Notes: generated by a model from the sequence alone, not told the origin. Shown: positions 10,929 through 20,840, counted from the stretch's first letter. The stretch: 64,000 nt of DNA from Omphiscola glabra (GCA_964017045.1 OZ024806.1:21714088-21778087), one strand, 5' to 3'. Made by a program: numbers and translations.

Positions 10929-13900
10929 CAGATACATGCCTTCAAAAATCAAATTCGAAATAAAATCAAAAGAACAGTGGCTGCCACGGTTAACCGGACA
11001 TAAACGAGATCGGCCCGGTTATAAATATTTAACCGGTGTATTTTTCATTTTGAGCGGTTAACAGTGCAGGCACGCTGTTATAATAAATTTTATTTTTTCA
11101 AGAATTTGATTCGTGCTTGTAATACTGATATTTTAAAACTAATTCTCATAGAGGCATTTATGTTATATTCAGAGGAATATGCAATGTAGCATAACATATG
11201 TTTTTATAGAAATCTTTGAATTTTAATATTCCTAACTCGATTCCCCACTTTTTTTAGCGATATGGGGAGAAAATGGGGTGTAACCGTGACAGCCGTAAAA
11301 TCGTAAGATAATGTATGGGTTAAGTCCCATTTAAAGAATAATTGTCCAGCCAAAATATTTAAAATTTTTTTTTTTTTTTTTTAAAATGATGAACGTAGTG
11401 AATTAAATTCTAATAATGGCTTCAAATCCACCAATTACACGTCTGAATTGACCTAAAAAAAACCTAATCGGATTGAATTTGTTGCAGCGATTTATTTGCC
11501 TGGACTAATATTGGCGAAGGAGAAAGCAGAGCAAAACAAAAAACCCAGACGGCCCCGTCTTCAGTCTCTGAAAACTTTGGAATCGTGCGTGGCAGCCTTT
11601 TTGCGCTCTAGGGGCGTGGCTAGCAGAGCGATGCGCTTCGAGCATTTGGCCTGAAATAGCGACAGTTGGAAGATAAGGATTTGTGGGGTGTGGGGGGGGG
11701 GGGCGGGGGGCGGGTTTAGATCTTTGTTATGAAAACAGTTATTTTATGTTCCGGAATTGACCAGTGAGATAAGATTTATTCTTTTTTTATTATTTTAAAT
11801 TTGAAGGCTTTTTAAAAACGTTTAATTTTAAGGACGGGGTGAGGCTATGAAATATTAAGACAACTGGTTTTATAAGGATTTCCCAGGACAGCTGGTAATA
11901 ATATGATGCTCTAGCACAGTTGGTGTGGTTTTCATATTTTTTAAAGATAGGTGGTTTTATGTTTATATTTAGGATAGCTGGCGTTGTGGATTTTTTCGTT
12001 TTTGGATAGCTGTTGTATTTCAACCGTTTGTATCTCAGCATTTTTTTTACATTTTTATCATGTTCACATTTACACCTGTGTTTCGTTGCCTACCTTCAGA
12101 GCTGACCGCTTGACGGGCTGTATTGGCAGGCCGTTAGGAGGGTATTTTCGCTTAGGCACGGCTAGACGACACCAATCAACAGTTCTGGGATCGATACATG
12201 ATCTGCGGTAAACAGGTTCTACATTTAAATACGGTACCCAGTAAGTGTGTAATATGCGCATATACTTTGGTATTTATCGTCATCAATACTGTATATAGCC
12301 ATATACGATAAAAAGTGAATTTTAGACTAGAACATAACACATTTTGTTTTGTTATTCTTGAAGTCCGATGAACGGTTCCACATAACTTCGTTACAGTATA
12401 ACTTATTAGCCAATGTACATGGCGTTACAGTATAAAATACTAGCCAATATACCCGGCGTTGCAAGGAGATTGCATTCTGCAATAAAAAGCTTGTACAGAC
12501 TTCAAAAGGCCTGTAATAGTGAAGCACGTCGCTAAAGTAAAAAAAAAAATTAAAACTAAATTTTTCTCCTATAAAAAGGAATTCCATTCCCCAGTGGGAA
12601 TCATGTTCCCCATTCGGAGCCCGATCCCATTTGATACCATATTCCTATTTCGGGAAACAGTTCCCTGGTGGATCCCGTTCCAGATGGGATGGATAATCAA
12701 GTACAGTCGTACTACTTTTGTTCAAGATACATCCACCTATGCCAGAACTATATTTAAAGTTATATTTACATAGCTCATATAACGAAAAAACAACGAATTT
12801 TTAAGGAATATTTTTAAGGTTCAAAACCCCCGGTATTTCATTCTGGATAATGATGGACATATGTACCACGATTGGCCAGAGACGTGTGGCTTCTACATAA
12901 ATTCTTTTGGAAATAACTTTCTTTTCGAGAGTTTTACCGGACTGAATTTCTTCCTAAATTTACATATGACGTCATTTTTAAATTAGATTATAAAAAAAAA
13001 AAAGTAATGGCAAAAAATACTTTTTAATTATCCACACCAACAATTATTTTTTATAATTGTCTGAAAATTTAAAATTTAAGAAAAACAAAACTAATGGTTA
13101 AAACAAGGGCCTAGCGTCACGTGACACGGTACTCACACAGGAGGCTGCGGATATTCACATTCCCAGCAGCAGTGCCTGCGGGAAGAGAGTTTTAACATGG
13201 TTACCAAAGAAAACTCCAAGAAAACTTCCAAACACAATAGAACATGCACAGACGTTTTGAGCAGTTATCTGTATTAGTATTGAATCCATGTCTCTGTTCT
13301 AAGCCAATAAGGTGGAATACCTAATGTTTGGCTGAGCGTACTTTAATGAGATTGAGGGGATTTTTTTTTTGGGGGGGGGGGGGGTCAAACCATGAGATTT
13401 TGAAAGGGAAAATAAATGGACAAAGACATAAAACCCACCAACCCAAATGGTCCTTTGCATTTTTTCTAGCGCAAGTACACGGAGAGTGATTAAATAAATG
13501 TTTATAAAAAATGTTATCTTTTAGTTATAACATCCTTTTTAATTTCTTGTAGATTTCATGGCATTATCTGTTTATTTCTTTTAGATTTTCATGGCATCAT
13601 CTGTAAGTTTCTTTTAGATTTCATGGCATCATCTGTAAGTTTCTTTTAGATTTCATGGCATCATCTGTAAGTTTCTTATAGATTTCATGGCATCATCTGT
13701 AAGTTTCTTTTAGATTTCATGGCATCATCTGTAAGTTTCTTTTAGATTTCATGGCATCATCTGTAAGTTTCTTATAGATTTCATGGCATCATCTGTAAGT
13801 TTCTTTTAGATTTCATGGCATCATCTGTAAGTTTCTTTTAGATTTCATGGCATCATCTGTAAGTTTCTTTTAGATTTCATGGCATCATCTGTAAGTTTCT

Positions 13901-16900
13901 TTTAGATTTCATGGCATCATCTGTAAGTTTCTTTTAGATTTCATGGCATCATCTGTAAGTTTCTTATAGATTTCATGGCATCATCTGTAAGTTTCTTATA
14001 GATTTCATGGCATCATCTGTAAGTTTCTTATAGATTTCATGGCATCATCTGTAAGTTTCTTATAGATTTCATGGCATCATCTGTAAGTTTCTTTTAGATT
14101 TCATGGCATCATCTGTAAGTTTCTTTTAGATTTCATGGCATCATCTGTAAGTTTCTTTTAGATTTCATGGCATCATCTGTAAGTTTCTTTTAGATTTCAT
14201 GGCATCATCTGTAAGTTTCTTTTAGATTTCATGGCATCATCTGTAAGTTTCTTTTAGATTTCATGGCATCATCTGTAAGTTTCTTTTAGATTTCATGGCA
14301 TCATCTGTAAGTTTCTTATAGATTTCATGGCATCATCTGTAAGTTTCTTTTAGATTTCATGGCATCATCTGTAAGTTTCTTTTAGATTTCATGGCATCAT
14401 CTGTAAGTTTCTTTTAGATTTCATGGCATCATCTGTAAGTTTCTTATAGATTTCATGGCATCATCTGTAAGTTTCTTATAGATTTCATGGCATCATCTGT
14501 AAGTTTCTTATAGATTTCATGGCATCATCTGTAAGTTTCTTATAGATTTCATGGCATCATCTGTAAGTTTCTTATAGATTTCATGGCATCATCTGTAAGT
14601 TTCTTATAGATTTCATGGCATCATCTGTAAGTTTCTTATAGATTTCATGGCATCATCTGTAAGTTTCTTTTAGATTTCATGGCATCATCTGTAAGTTTCT
14701 TTTAGATTTCATGGCATCATCTGTAAGTTTCTTTTAGATTTCATGGCATCATCTGTAAGTTTCTTTTAGATTTCATGGCATCATCTGTAAGTTTCTTTTA
14801 GATTTCATGGCATCATCTGTAAGTTTCTTATAGATTTCATGGCATCATCTGTAAGTTTCTTATAGATTTCATGGCATCATCTGTAAGTTTCTTATAGATT
14901 TCATGGCATCATCTGTAAGTTTCTTATAGATTTCATGGCATCATCTGTAAGTTTCTTTTAGATTTCATGGCATCATCTGTAAGTTTCTTTTAGATTTCAT
15001 GGCATCATCTGTAAGTTTCTTTTAGATTTCATGGCATCATCTGTAAGTTTCTTTTAGATTTCATGGCATCATCTGTAAGTTTCTTTTAGATTTCATGGCA
15101 TCATCTGTAAGTTTCTTTTAGATTTCATGGCATCATCTGTAAGTTTCTTTTAGATTTCATGGCATCATCTGTAAGTTTCTTATAGATTTCATGGCATCAT
15201 CTGTAAGTTTCTTTTAGATTTCATGGCATCATCTGTAAGTTTCTTTTAGATTTCATGGCATCATCTGTAAGTTTCTTTTAGATTTCATGGCATCATCTGT
15301 AAGTTTCTTATAGATTTCATGGCATAACCAATTTTTAAAAAAATAAGCATCTTCGATTCAAATAAGAATTCAATAAAACCCAGAGACTGTCACGCTGCCA
15401 GCTATTAGATTAGTGTAAATATCAATTTCAGTGATACACAGTGAACGTGACCAGGACCATAAAGAAAAAAAAGGTACACCTCAAAGTCAGCCAATGAGAC
15501 ACCTGCCAATGAGACACCTGCCTGTGAGACACCTGTCAATGAGACACCTGCCAGTGAGACACCTGCCAATGAGACACCTGCCAGTGAGACACCTGCCAAT
15601 GAGACACCTGCCAATGAGACACCTGCCAATGAGACACCTGCCAATGAGACACCTGCCAGTGAGACACCTTCCAGTGAGACACCTGCCAATGAGACACCTG
15701 CCCATGAGACACCTGCCCGTGAGACACCTGCCAGTGAGACACCTGCCAGTGAAACACCTGCCATTGAGACACCTGCCAATGAGACACCTGCCAATGAGAC
15801 ACCTGCCAATGAGACACCTGCCAATGAGACACCTGCACGTACCTGTTACCACAAAACTCTCCACACACGACCTTTGGTACAGCAAGCTCGTCCAGCCTGT
15901 CAGATGTTTCTATGGGGAGAAAGCACAATATTAGCTATTAAGCAACAGGGATACGCAGCTGTTTCTGTCGGTCTTTATGAACTGATGTTGTTGCCTGTTG
16001 GCAATGACTAGAAGGGTTTACTAATATGGTTATAGAAAAAAGTGATTCATTTTGGTGGGGGCTACATTAGAATTTTAATGTACCCCAGAGACTACATCCC
16101 TATCCCTAATTATAAAAAGAAATATAAAAACTATCAAATGAAAACAAGGCCTTACCAAAGTGGGTGTGGTTACAGCACTGACCAAAGTGGGTGTGGTTAC
16201 ATCACTGACCAAAGTGGGTGTGGTTACATCACTGACCAAAGTGGGTGTGGTTACATCACTGACCAAAGTGGGTGTGGTTACATCACTGACCAAAGTGGGT
16301 GTGGTTACAGCACTGACCAAAGTGGGTGTGGTTACATCACTGACCAAAGTGGGTGTGGTTACAGCACTGACCAAAGTGGGTGTGGTTACAGCACTGACCA
16401 AAGTGGGTGTGGTTACATCACTTACTAAAGTGGGTGTGGTTACATCACTGACCAAAGTGGGTGTGGTTACAGCACTGACCAAAGTGGGTGTGGTTACATC
16501 ACTGACCAAAGTGGGTGTGGTTACATCACTGACCAAAGAGGGTGTGGTTACATCACTGACCAAAGTGGGTGTGGTTACAGCGCTTACCAATATGGGTATG
16601 GTTACATCACTTACCAAAGTGGGTGTGGTTACAGCGCTTACCAATATGGGTATGGTTACATCACTTACCAAAGTGGGTGTGGTTACAGCACTCATCTTTA
16701 GGTGGGGGCCTCCTGGTGATCCAGTAAACAGAACGTCTGTGTTTGGGGGGTTGGGGAAGGGGGGGTGGAGTGGTAGTCGGAGGTTAAATTTTAATCTCAA
16801 TATTAAATATCACTCTGGTCGCATTTAACATCCAGACACAACTGGCAATTGTGTTGTTAATTATTTCTATTAAAATCTACTGTTAGCTTAAATCCCGTGC

Positions 16901-18461
16901 TCCAGATTACTATTTACAAAGACTTGGGTTAATTACGCGTGTCGACTGCCATCATTATCTACTTTAATTTACACCGACTCTCTCAAATTGTCTTATCGGA
17001 CATGGCACACCATTCAGTTTCATCATTATCTTCACATTTCCCCCTTTCATAACCCACCTGTTGTCCCTGTATTCACAAGGCAGTCGTTTTGGTTTGGCGA
17101 GTTCCTCTATTCGATTGTAAACTGAAAATTAGAGAGATTACGTCATATCAGTATGCTTCCAGAGGGAAAATCAAGAATAGACCATTTCAAGCATCCTCCA
17201 TGCGCTGTGAGATGGTGGCATCAAAACGTTATAGTTTTAACTTTGAACAATCAAATTTTTTATATTATTTAATATTAGTTGACGATATTCTGAAAGGCTC
17301 AAGTACCAAGACCTCTAAGAGGTATCTTTAATTAAATATTATTTTTTTTTGATTGATATATGTGTTGAAGGGCAGAGGGCAAGGTCTATCCACAATGCTT
17401 TAGTACACTACTCAAGTAGGCGTTTAAAAGGCATTAAGACGAACTTAATGGGCTTTTTTTCATTAATGAGTTAGTTAATGTTCCTTGACTTAAATATTGA
17501 TTGATGCGCTAATCATTTTGCCTGATATGCTAATCATATTGCGTGATGTGCTAATCATATTGCGTGATGTGCTAATCATATTACCTGATGCGCTAATCAT
17601 ATTGCTTGATGCGCTAATCATATTGCTTGATGCGCTAATCCCCAACATTATTCGAAACTCTAATCATCGTCACTAACCTTTCTAGGTTCTGATCTCTTAA
17701 AATGTGCACTGGTCCTCAAACATGATTATATTTTTTTAATCGGTCCTCAATTGTGATGACATCCTGTCAGTTTGATCACATCTAGCCTAATCATTTTCCA
17801 TAAAAGACATTTGTTTGCTACGTTCCATCCCGCGCCGTAAAACTCACCAACTGACCAACTCACAACCTGACCAACTCACCAACTCACCGTTTGTATTGGC
17901 CCACCTTTCCGGAGCGCCTCCAAACTTTCCCCGGCAGTCCTTGAAAAAATTGTTGTTGTGGTCCGGATCGACGGCAGACGGTTTTGTTTTTGCGGACTGC
18001 TTGGCTTCAGCTCTCTTCGTCGGCTTCTTCGGTTCCTCCACCTTGTCCCTCACCAGACCCGGGATGAACGTCTTGGGGATGTACATCTTCGGCGGCTCTC
18101 TATCGGCCTCCTTGAAGTAGGACCCGTTGGCGCTGAAGTTGCCGGTGGGCTGGAAGGTCTTGGGGGAGAACTGGCTGTCGTATTTGATCGAGTACGCCGG
18201 CTCCTTGGCCAGGTACGGCTTGAGGTCGTCTGTGTAGGAGAAGTTCAGCTTGATGTCAAGTTTGTCCTTAGGGCATGGCAGGTAGTCTCGGATGTCGAAG
18301 GCGCGCAGTTCATCAATGTAGCTGCGGGACGAGTTCGGGACGTGGACTGAGTGGGCGTTCGGCGCGGGTGTCCCGAGCATCGAGGAGCTGTACGATGGTG
18401 CGTAGGAGGAGGAGGCTGTGAACGATGAGATGGGGTTGTATGCGCTGTTGCCCGAATTCAT
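1021..18461 (-). CDS. THEG-repeat / phosphoglycerate-kinase-like fusion protein, 15 exons, 772 aa
   Basis: Exons (high to low): 18461-17888, 17121-17058, 16712-16669, 15909-15843, 13175-13137, 9886-9679, 8673-8490, 7383-7271, 6668-6545, 5865-5753, 5141-5006, 3728-3619, 3059-2933, 1909-1665, 1191-1021. All phases agree and the sum is 773 codons with stop. An in-frame TGA lies six codons upstream of the ATG, which supports the start. Residues 1-191 are Ser/Tyr/Pro-rich and unrecognised. Residues about 192-332 carry THEG-type motifs (RIEELAKPKRLP, RLDELAVPK, RLCKLSEPKRV). Residues about 333-772 align along a whole PGK, with many segments gap-free: AIVPTIKFALEHGAQSVVV, IYLEDCVG, GSVFLLENLCFH, AYGFIIKSELDYY, ANEIILGGELAMIFLKA, AKTIVWCGKMGEL, LLNGNLPKGLAVL. 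Known: THEG-repeat proteins are sperm microtubule-associated; PGK is a glycolytic kinase. Inferred: a non-catalytic sperm or ciliary protein. Exon 6 start, the exon 10 GC donor and the exon 14/15 junction are the least certain points. Confidence 0.85.
1200..1595. repeat. 45-bp minisatellite (three 15-bp monomers) at the exon 15 acceptor
   Basis: The higher-order unit contains TAACACTGCTCAGTC, TAACACTACACAGTC and TAACACCACAGGGTC. On the minus strand, monomers read TGTTAGACTGAGCAG, close to the true acceptor TGTTAATCTGTGCAG at 1206-1192. The array therefore looks like expanded copies of the acceptor region. Confidence 0.85.
2580..2725. repeat. 15-bp minisatellite in intron 13
   Basis: About eight copies of ATTGTATGAAAACTC. 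They lie in intron 13 of the THEG-PGK gene. Confidence 0.85.
3034..3110. repeat. Duplicated 3' splice border of exon 13
   Basis: Two imperfect copies of the segment GTGCAGCTTAAGAGCCTGTG plus GAAATACAACGGGA. The first spans the true acceptor of exon 13 (3059); the second lies in the intron. This is a two-copy version of the larger splice-border arrays. Confidence 0.75.
3200..3600. repeat. Degenerate tandem repeats in intron 12
   Basis: At 3200-3445 there are about 11 copies of a 23-bp unit (GTTAGTACACATCATAGACA core). At 3450-3605 there are shorter CAATAAGTCATA-type repeats. Confidence 0.8.
3890..4775. repeat. 23-bp minisatellite in intron 11, about 36 copies
   Basis: The unit is CATGTTAGAATATCATGTTT plus GGT, with an alternate form in which the end reads TTTGACCATGTTAGATTATC. 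It fills most of intron 11. Confidence 0.9.
5505..5612. repeat. Three-copy ~34-bp repeat in intron 10
   Basis: Copies of CACGTACACACAAATATATT plus TTAAACACATCATT. They are near-identical, so a recent duplication. Confidence 0.85.
6200..6562. repeat. 21-bp array of exon 9 splice-donor borders
   Basis: On the minus strand each 21-bp unit reads ATCTGCAAACCAGGTGAGG plus two bases. It repeats the last exon 9 codons and the donor CAG|GTGAGG. About 17 copies follow the true donor (6545). The unit is a multiple of three and the frame stays open (ICKPGED/ICKPGEV), so each copy could serve as an in-frame alternative donor. PGK alignment is gap-free only if the first donor is used. Confidence 0.9.
6653..6937. 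repeat. 28-bp array of exon 9 splice-acceptor borders
   Basis: The plus-strand unit is ACAGGGACCTGGCCTTAGAA plus GGAATGAT, about 10 copies. On the minus strand each copy holds CTAAG|GCCAGGTCCCTGT, the acceptor and first bases of exon 9. Only the copy at 6668 continues into the exon. Confidence 0.92.
6945..7278. repeat. 33-bp array of exon 8 splice-donor borders
   Basis: The plus-strand unit is CCTACCTGGTAACCAACACA plus ATCCTACAATCAT, about 10 copies with AATT/ACTC variants. On the minus strand each holds TGTTGGTTACCAG|GTAGG, the last bases of exon 8 plus its donor. Together with the 28-bp array it makes up nearly all of the 602-nt intron 8. Confidence 0.92.
7500..7835 (-). mobile_element. 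LINE 3' fragment in intron 7
   Basis: On the minus strand the sequence encodes IAAFKTALKAHLFKPYYPD, like the C-terminal tail of CR1/Jockey-type LINE reverse transcriptases. A 3' untranslated stretch and an (AAT)n tail near 7525-7545 follow. It is an old, truncated insertion. Confidence 0.6.
8090..8445. repeat. 48-bp minisatellite in intron 7
   Basis: About seven copies of a unit beginning GAGACAGTTGAATGAAACTC and ending TTAATGCTGAGGTCAGATT. It starts about 45 bp inside the intron from the exon 7 donor (8490) but does not itself contain that donor. Confidence 0.9.
8717..8915. mobile_element. SPIN-like hAT miniature element, copy 1
   Basis: 199 bp, same length as the copy at 47444. It contains CCTCGACCCTTTAATACAG, ACCACAAAATTATTTTTGTT, TTCATAACTGTGGAGTATA, GGCGACCCCTGTGAAAGGGT and CAGGTTGAGAACAGCTG, which match SPIN non-autonomous elements as I recall them. 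Flanks GTTTATAA and GTTTGTAG are 6/8 identical, consistent with a decayed 8-bp target duplication. It ends 44 bp from the acceptor of exon 7. Confidence 0.75.
9150..9692. repeat. 34-bp array of exon 6 splice-donor borders
   Basis: The plus-strand unit is CACCACGATCGTGATCCAAT plus GTTCCCCATGCACT, about 15 copies. On the minus strand each holds ACGATCGTG|GTGAGTGCATG, the last bases of exon 6 plus its donor. Only the copy at 9679 joins the coding frame. Confidence 0.92.
9679..13175 (-). CDS. Exons 5-6 of the THEG-PGK gene
   Basis: Exon 5 (13175-13137, 39 nt) encodes HCCWECEYPQPP between a good acceptor (CCCGCAG) and donor (GTGAGT). Exon 6 (9886-9679) carries the third THEG-like core KRLCKLSEPKRV and ends DNTIV before a GTGAGT donor. 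The 9886 acceptor (CCCTAAG|A) is chosen because it is the only one seen that restores phase 2. A nearer acceptor (CTCAAG|GCC) would need a different upstream donor or an unseen exon. The first 30 residues of exon 6 are therefore less certain than the rest. Confidence 0.65.
9900..13130. other. Intron 5 of the THEG-PGK gene, mostly unique AT-rich sequence
   Basis: It holds an (AT)n tract at about 10882-10926, poly-A/T runs and a G-rich tract near 11690-11712. An imperfect inverted-ended stretch lies near 10974-11073 (CAGTGGCTGCCACGGTTAAC ... GCGGTTAACAGTGCAGGCA), possibly a decayed MITE. I see no exon that fits the phase here. Confidence 0.5.
10078..10200. repeat. Short tandem repeat in intron 5
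   Basis: About four copies of GAGGCCTAGAAGTCAGACTC plus ACAAAGTTAAT. Confidence 0.8.
13550..15330. repeat. 32-bp minisatellite, about 55 copies, intron 4
   Basis: The unit is GATTTCATGGCATCATCTGT plus AAGTTTCTTTTA. Copies are nearly identical except for one position (CTTTTAG or CTTATAG), which alternates in blocks. Each copy has GTAAGT on the plus strand and AACTTACAG|ATG on the minus strand, so it contains splice-like sequences, although it is not at an exon border. Confidence 0.95.
15484..15838. repeat. 15-bp array beside the exon 4 donor
   Basis: About 23 copies of AGACACCTGCCAATG. On the minus strand the unit is CAG|GTGTCTCATTGG, beginning eight bases after the true donor CAG|GTACGTG (15843). 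Every copy offers a CAG|GT. The open frames across it are a by-product of the multiple-of-three length. Confidence 0.92.
15843..17121 (-). CDS. Exons 2-4 of the THEG-PGK gene: THEG-type repeats
   Basis: Exon 2 (17121-17058) gives VYNRIEELAKPKRLPCEYRD. Exon 3 (16712-16669) gives a short linker, RPPPKDECCNHTHF. Exon 4 (15909-15843) gives ETSDRLDELAVPKVVCGEF. The phase chain 1-2-1-2 is exact, and without the 44-nt exon 3 the frame would break at a TGA. The R-(I/L)-x-E-L-A-x-P-K core is the signature of THEG repeats, and the two copies lie 37 residues apart. Exons 3 and 4 both end at donors that are followed by long tandem arrays. Confidence 0.8.
16150..16692. repeat. 27-bp array of exon 3 splice-donor borders
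   Basis: About 20 copies. The plus-strand unit is ACCAAAGTGGGTGTGGTTAC plus ATCACTG. On the minus strand each copy reads ACCACACCCACTTTG|GTCAGTGATG. This repeats the last ~15 bases of exon 3 and its donor, though the real donor (16669) reads GTAAGT and most copies read GTCAGT. Confidence 0.9.
17515..17645. repeat. 21-bp repeat in intron 1
   Basis: About six copies of TGATGCGCTAATCATATTGC plus one base. Confidence 0.85.
17838..17890. repeat. Short tandem copies of the exon 1 donor
   Basis: On the minus strand the donor GGTGAGTTGGTGAGTTGGTC continues into further GTGAGTTG and GGTCAG copies. It is a small version of the splice-border arrays. Confidence 0.75.
17888..18461 (-). CDS. Exon 1 of the THEG-PGK gene: unrecognised N-terminal region
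   Basis: 191 codons plus one base, ending in a strong donor (AAACG|GTGAGT). The first 50 residues are rich in Ser, Tyr, Ala and Pro. A middle stretch (about 50-130) has aromatic and charged residues with short motifs such as DIRDYLPCPKDKLDI and MYIPKTFIPGL. A Lys/Glu/Ala-rich linker (about 140-165) follows. No signal peptide or membrane segment is visible. The donor is followed by several GTGAGTTG-like copies. I do not recognise a family for this part. Confidence 0.85.
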
Positions 18462-19530
18462 GATTGATGACGAAACTCAAACGAAACGGAATTCTATTTA
18501 TTGTGCGGATTCTTTTGACAGATCTGTCAAGTCAGTGTAATTGAAATCGCTTCCCAGAGTGCTTTCGGTTTCCTTATAGATTCATGTCGCTACAGTTGCA
18601 GAGCGAATACAGCATGAAAAAAAGTTGAAATTTTGTTAAGATGTCAGCCAGATTATTCGGATGAAGTTTTTGTCTGAAAAAAAAGAGAAATATATGGAGA
18701 ACGGTTAAATTAGAAACAGCTTCTTTCGATACGTAAACAGCTATCCAAGTAGGCAGGAAGTGACGCTCTTTCATTTAAAAAAAAATTAACATGGCTGCAC
18801 ATATCATTAAAAGCTGTTTCCTTTTCTTGTTGGGTAATTGGGAGATATGATGGACAGACAAGGGGGGAAAAAAAAGAACTTTACACATTTTTTAAATCCA
18901 CTGTTAGTTGACAATCAGATGTGAAATATTAGCGGCGGCATCCATTTTCAGCTGGTTTCTCTAATAAATGAGTTCTACTATTTGATAAAACAAAAACATA
19001 TGTTCAGACATTTGCATCTTAAATGTTTATAAAAATTTCATTTGGTTAGTAATCTATCGCAGCACACTGATCCGGTTTGTGATCAGGCTGAAAGGACCCC
19101 AACAAGTTGAATGTCTCTAAAAAAAAAAGAAGTGATTGTTTCTTAATCAAAGTATTCTGAAACACATGGAGCTAGATTTTGGAATCAAATAGCCTAAGCA
19201 CTGGCTTGTCCCCCGAGAAGCATAACTTAACCTACAGGTAATACGAATGTGGTGTAGTCGGTGTGTCTTCATGAGCATTGAGGCAGAGGTAGGCAGTTTA
19301 ATCCCTAATCTAGCGGAAATTTAACACAATCGATAACTTCACGTTTATTAAGAAGGACGTGCTTATCAACAAAGTGAATGTTTGTGTTAGAGAGTTTTGT
19401 GGATGGTTGTTTATGATGGTAGGCTTACACTTTGATGACGTTTGTTGAATGCAAAGTGTCTTTTTCTTTCCAGTGGATCGATTTAATGCTTATACTAACG
19501 GTAGCAACAACAAAACGGATGTCATGTTGA
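18462..19530. other. 5' flank of the THEG-PGK gene
   Basis: AT-rich unique sequence. It should contain the promoter and 5' untranslated region of the minus-strand gene, but I cannot place a transcription start. No gene is seen to 19530. Confidence 0.4.
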
Positions 19531-20505
19531 GCTTTGCACATCATTGTCTTAAGCACATCATTGTCTTATGTACATAATTGTCTTATGTACATCATTGTCT
19601 TATGCACATCATTGTCTTAAGCACATCATCGTCGTTTGCACATCATCGTCTTATGCACATCATTGTCTTATGCACATCATCGTCCTTTGCACATCATCGT
19701 CTTATGCACATCATTGTCTTATGCACATCATTGTCTTAAGCGCATCATCGTCTTATGCACATCATTGTCTTATGCACATCATCGTCTTATGCACATCATT
19801 GTCTTATGCACGTCATTGTCTTATGCACATCATCGTCTTAAGCGCATCATCGTCTTATGCACATCATTGTCTTATGCACATCATCGTCTTAAGCGCATCA
19901 TTGTCTTATGCACATCATTGTCTTATGCACATCATCGTCTTAAGCGCATCATTGTCTTATGCACATCATCGTCTTATGCACATCATTGTCTTATGCACAT
20001 CATTGTCTTATGCACATCATTGTCTTATGCACATCATCGTCTTATGCACATCATCGTCTTATGCACGTCATTGTCTTATGCACATCATTGTCTTATGCAC
20101 ATCATTGTCTTATGCACGTCATTGTCTTATGCACATCATTGTCTTATGCACATCATCGTCTTATGCACATCATTGTCTTATGCACATCATCGTCTTAAGC
20201 GCATCATTGTCTTATGCACATCATCGTCTTAAGCGCATCATCGTCTTATGCACATCATCGTCTTAAGCGCATCATCGTCTTATGCACATCATCGTCTTAT
20301 GCACATCATTGTCTTATGCACATCATCGTCTTAAGCGCATCATTGTCTTATGCACATCATTGTCTTATGCACATCATCGTCTTATGCACATCATTGTCTT
20401 ATGCACATCATCGTCTTAAGCGCATCATTGTCTTATGCACATCATTGTCTTATGCACGTCATTGTCTTATGCACACCATTGTCTTATGCACATCATTGTC
20501 TTAAT
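19530..20505. repeat. 17-bp minisatellite, about 56 copies
   Basis: The unit is CACATCATTGTCTTATG, with T/C at the eighth base or so and an ATG/AAGCG variant that recurs in patterns. Open frames across it arise because 17-bp periodicity cycles all frames without stops; they are not genes. Confidence 0.95.
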
Positions 20506-20574
20506 TAAGACGCGATATCGAAACTAAAAAAAAAAAAAAACAGCTTTCGGATGTTTTGACTTTGCTTGGTCAAT

Positions 20575-20840
20575 GCTTAGTTTCTTATCACATGTATCAT
20601 AATGTGTTATTTAATGTTATAACATGTATCATAATGTGTTTCTTATCACATGTATCATAATGTGTTATTTAATGTTATAACATGTATCATAATGTGTTTC
20701 TTATCACATGTATCATAATGTGTTTCTTATCACATGTATCATAATGTGTTTCTTATCACATGTATCATAATGTGTTATTTAATGTTATAACATGTATATA
20801 ATGTGTTTCTTATCACATGTATCATAATGTGTTATTTAAA
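20575..20840. repeat. Tandem repeat with two alternating subunits
   Basis: Alternation of TTTCTTATCACATGTATCAT plus AATGTG and TTATTTAATGTTATAACATG plus TATCATAATGTG. Confidence 0.9.

Noticed and set aside
10974..11073. 100-bp inverted-ended stretch with CAGTGGCTGCC and GGCACGCTG ends
   Set aside because: Inverted match is imperfect and no target duplication was found, so it is not listed as an element of its own.
13550..15330. Regular direct repeats resembling a CRISPR array
   Set aside because: Units are contiguous with no unique spacers, and the context is a eukaryotic intron.
15405..15934. Open frames of 130-170 codons over the 15-bp array
   Set aside because: They arise because the period is a multiple of three and has no stop in several frames on both strands. 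The exon phases place this inside intron 4.
16075..16828. Open frames of 222-241 codons over the 27-bp array
   Set aside because: Low-complexity by-products of a 27-bp repeat. Only the 44-nt exon 3 at its edge fits the gene.
19568..20504. Several overlapping frames with HHCLMHIIVL repeats
   Set aside because: All are readings of the 17-bp array in different phases.
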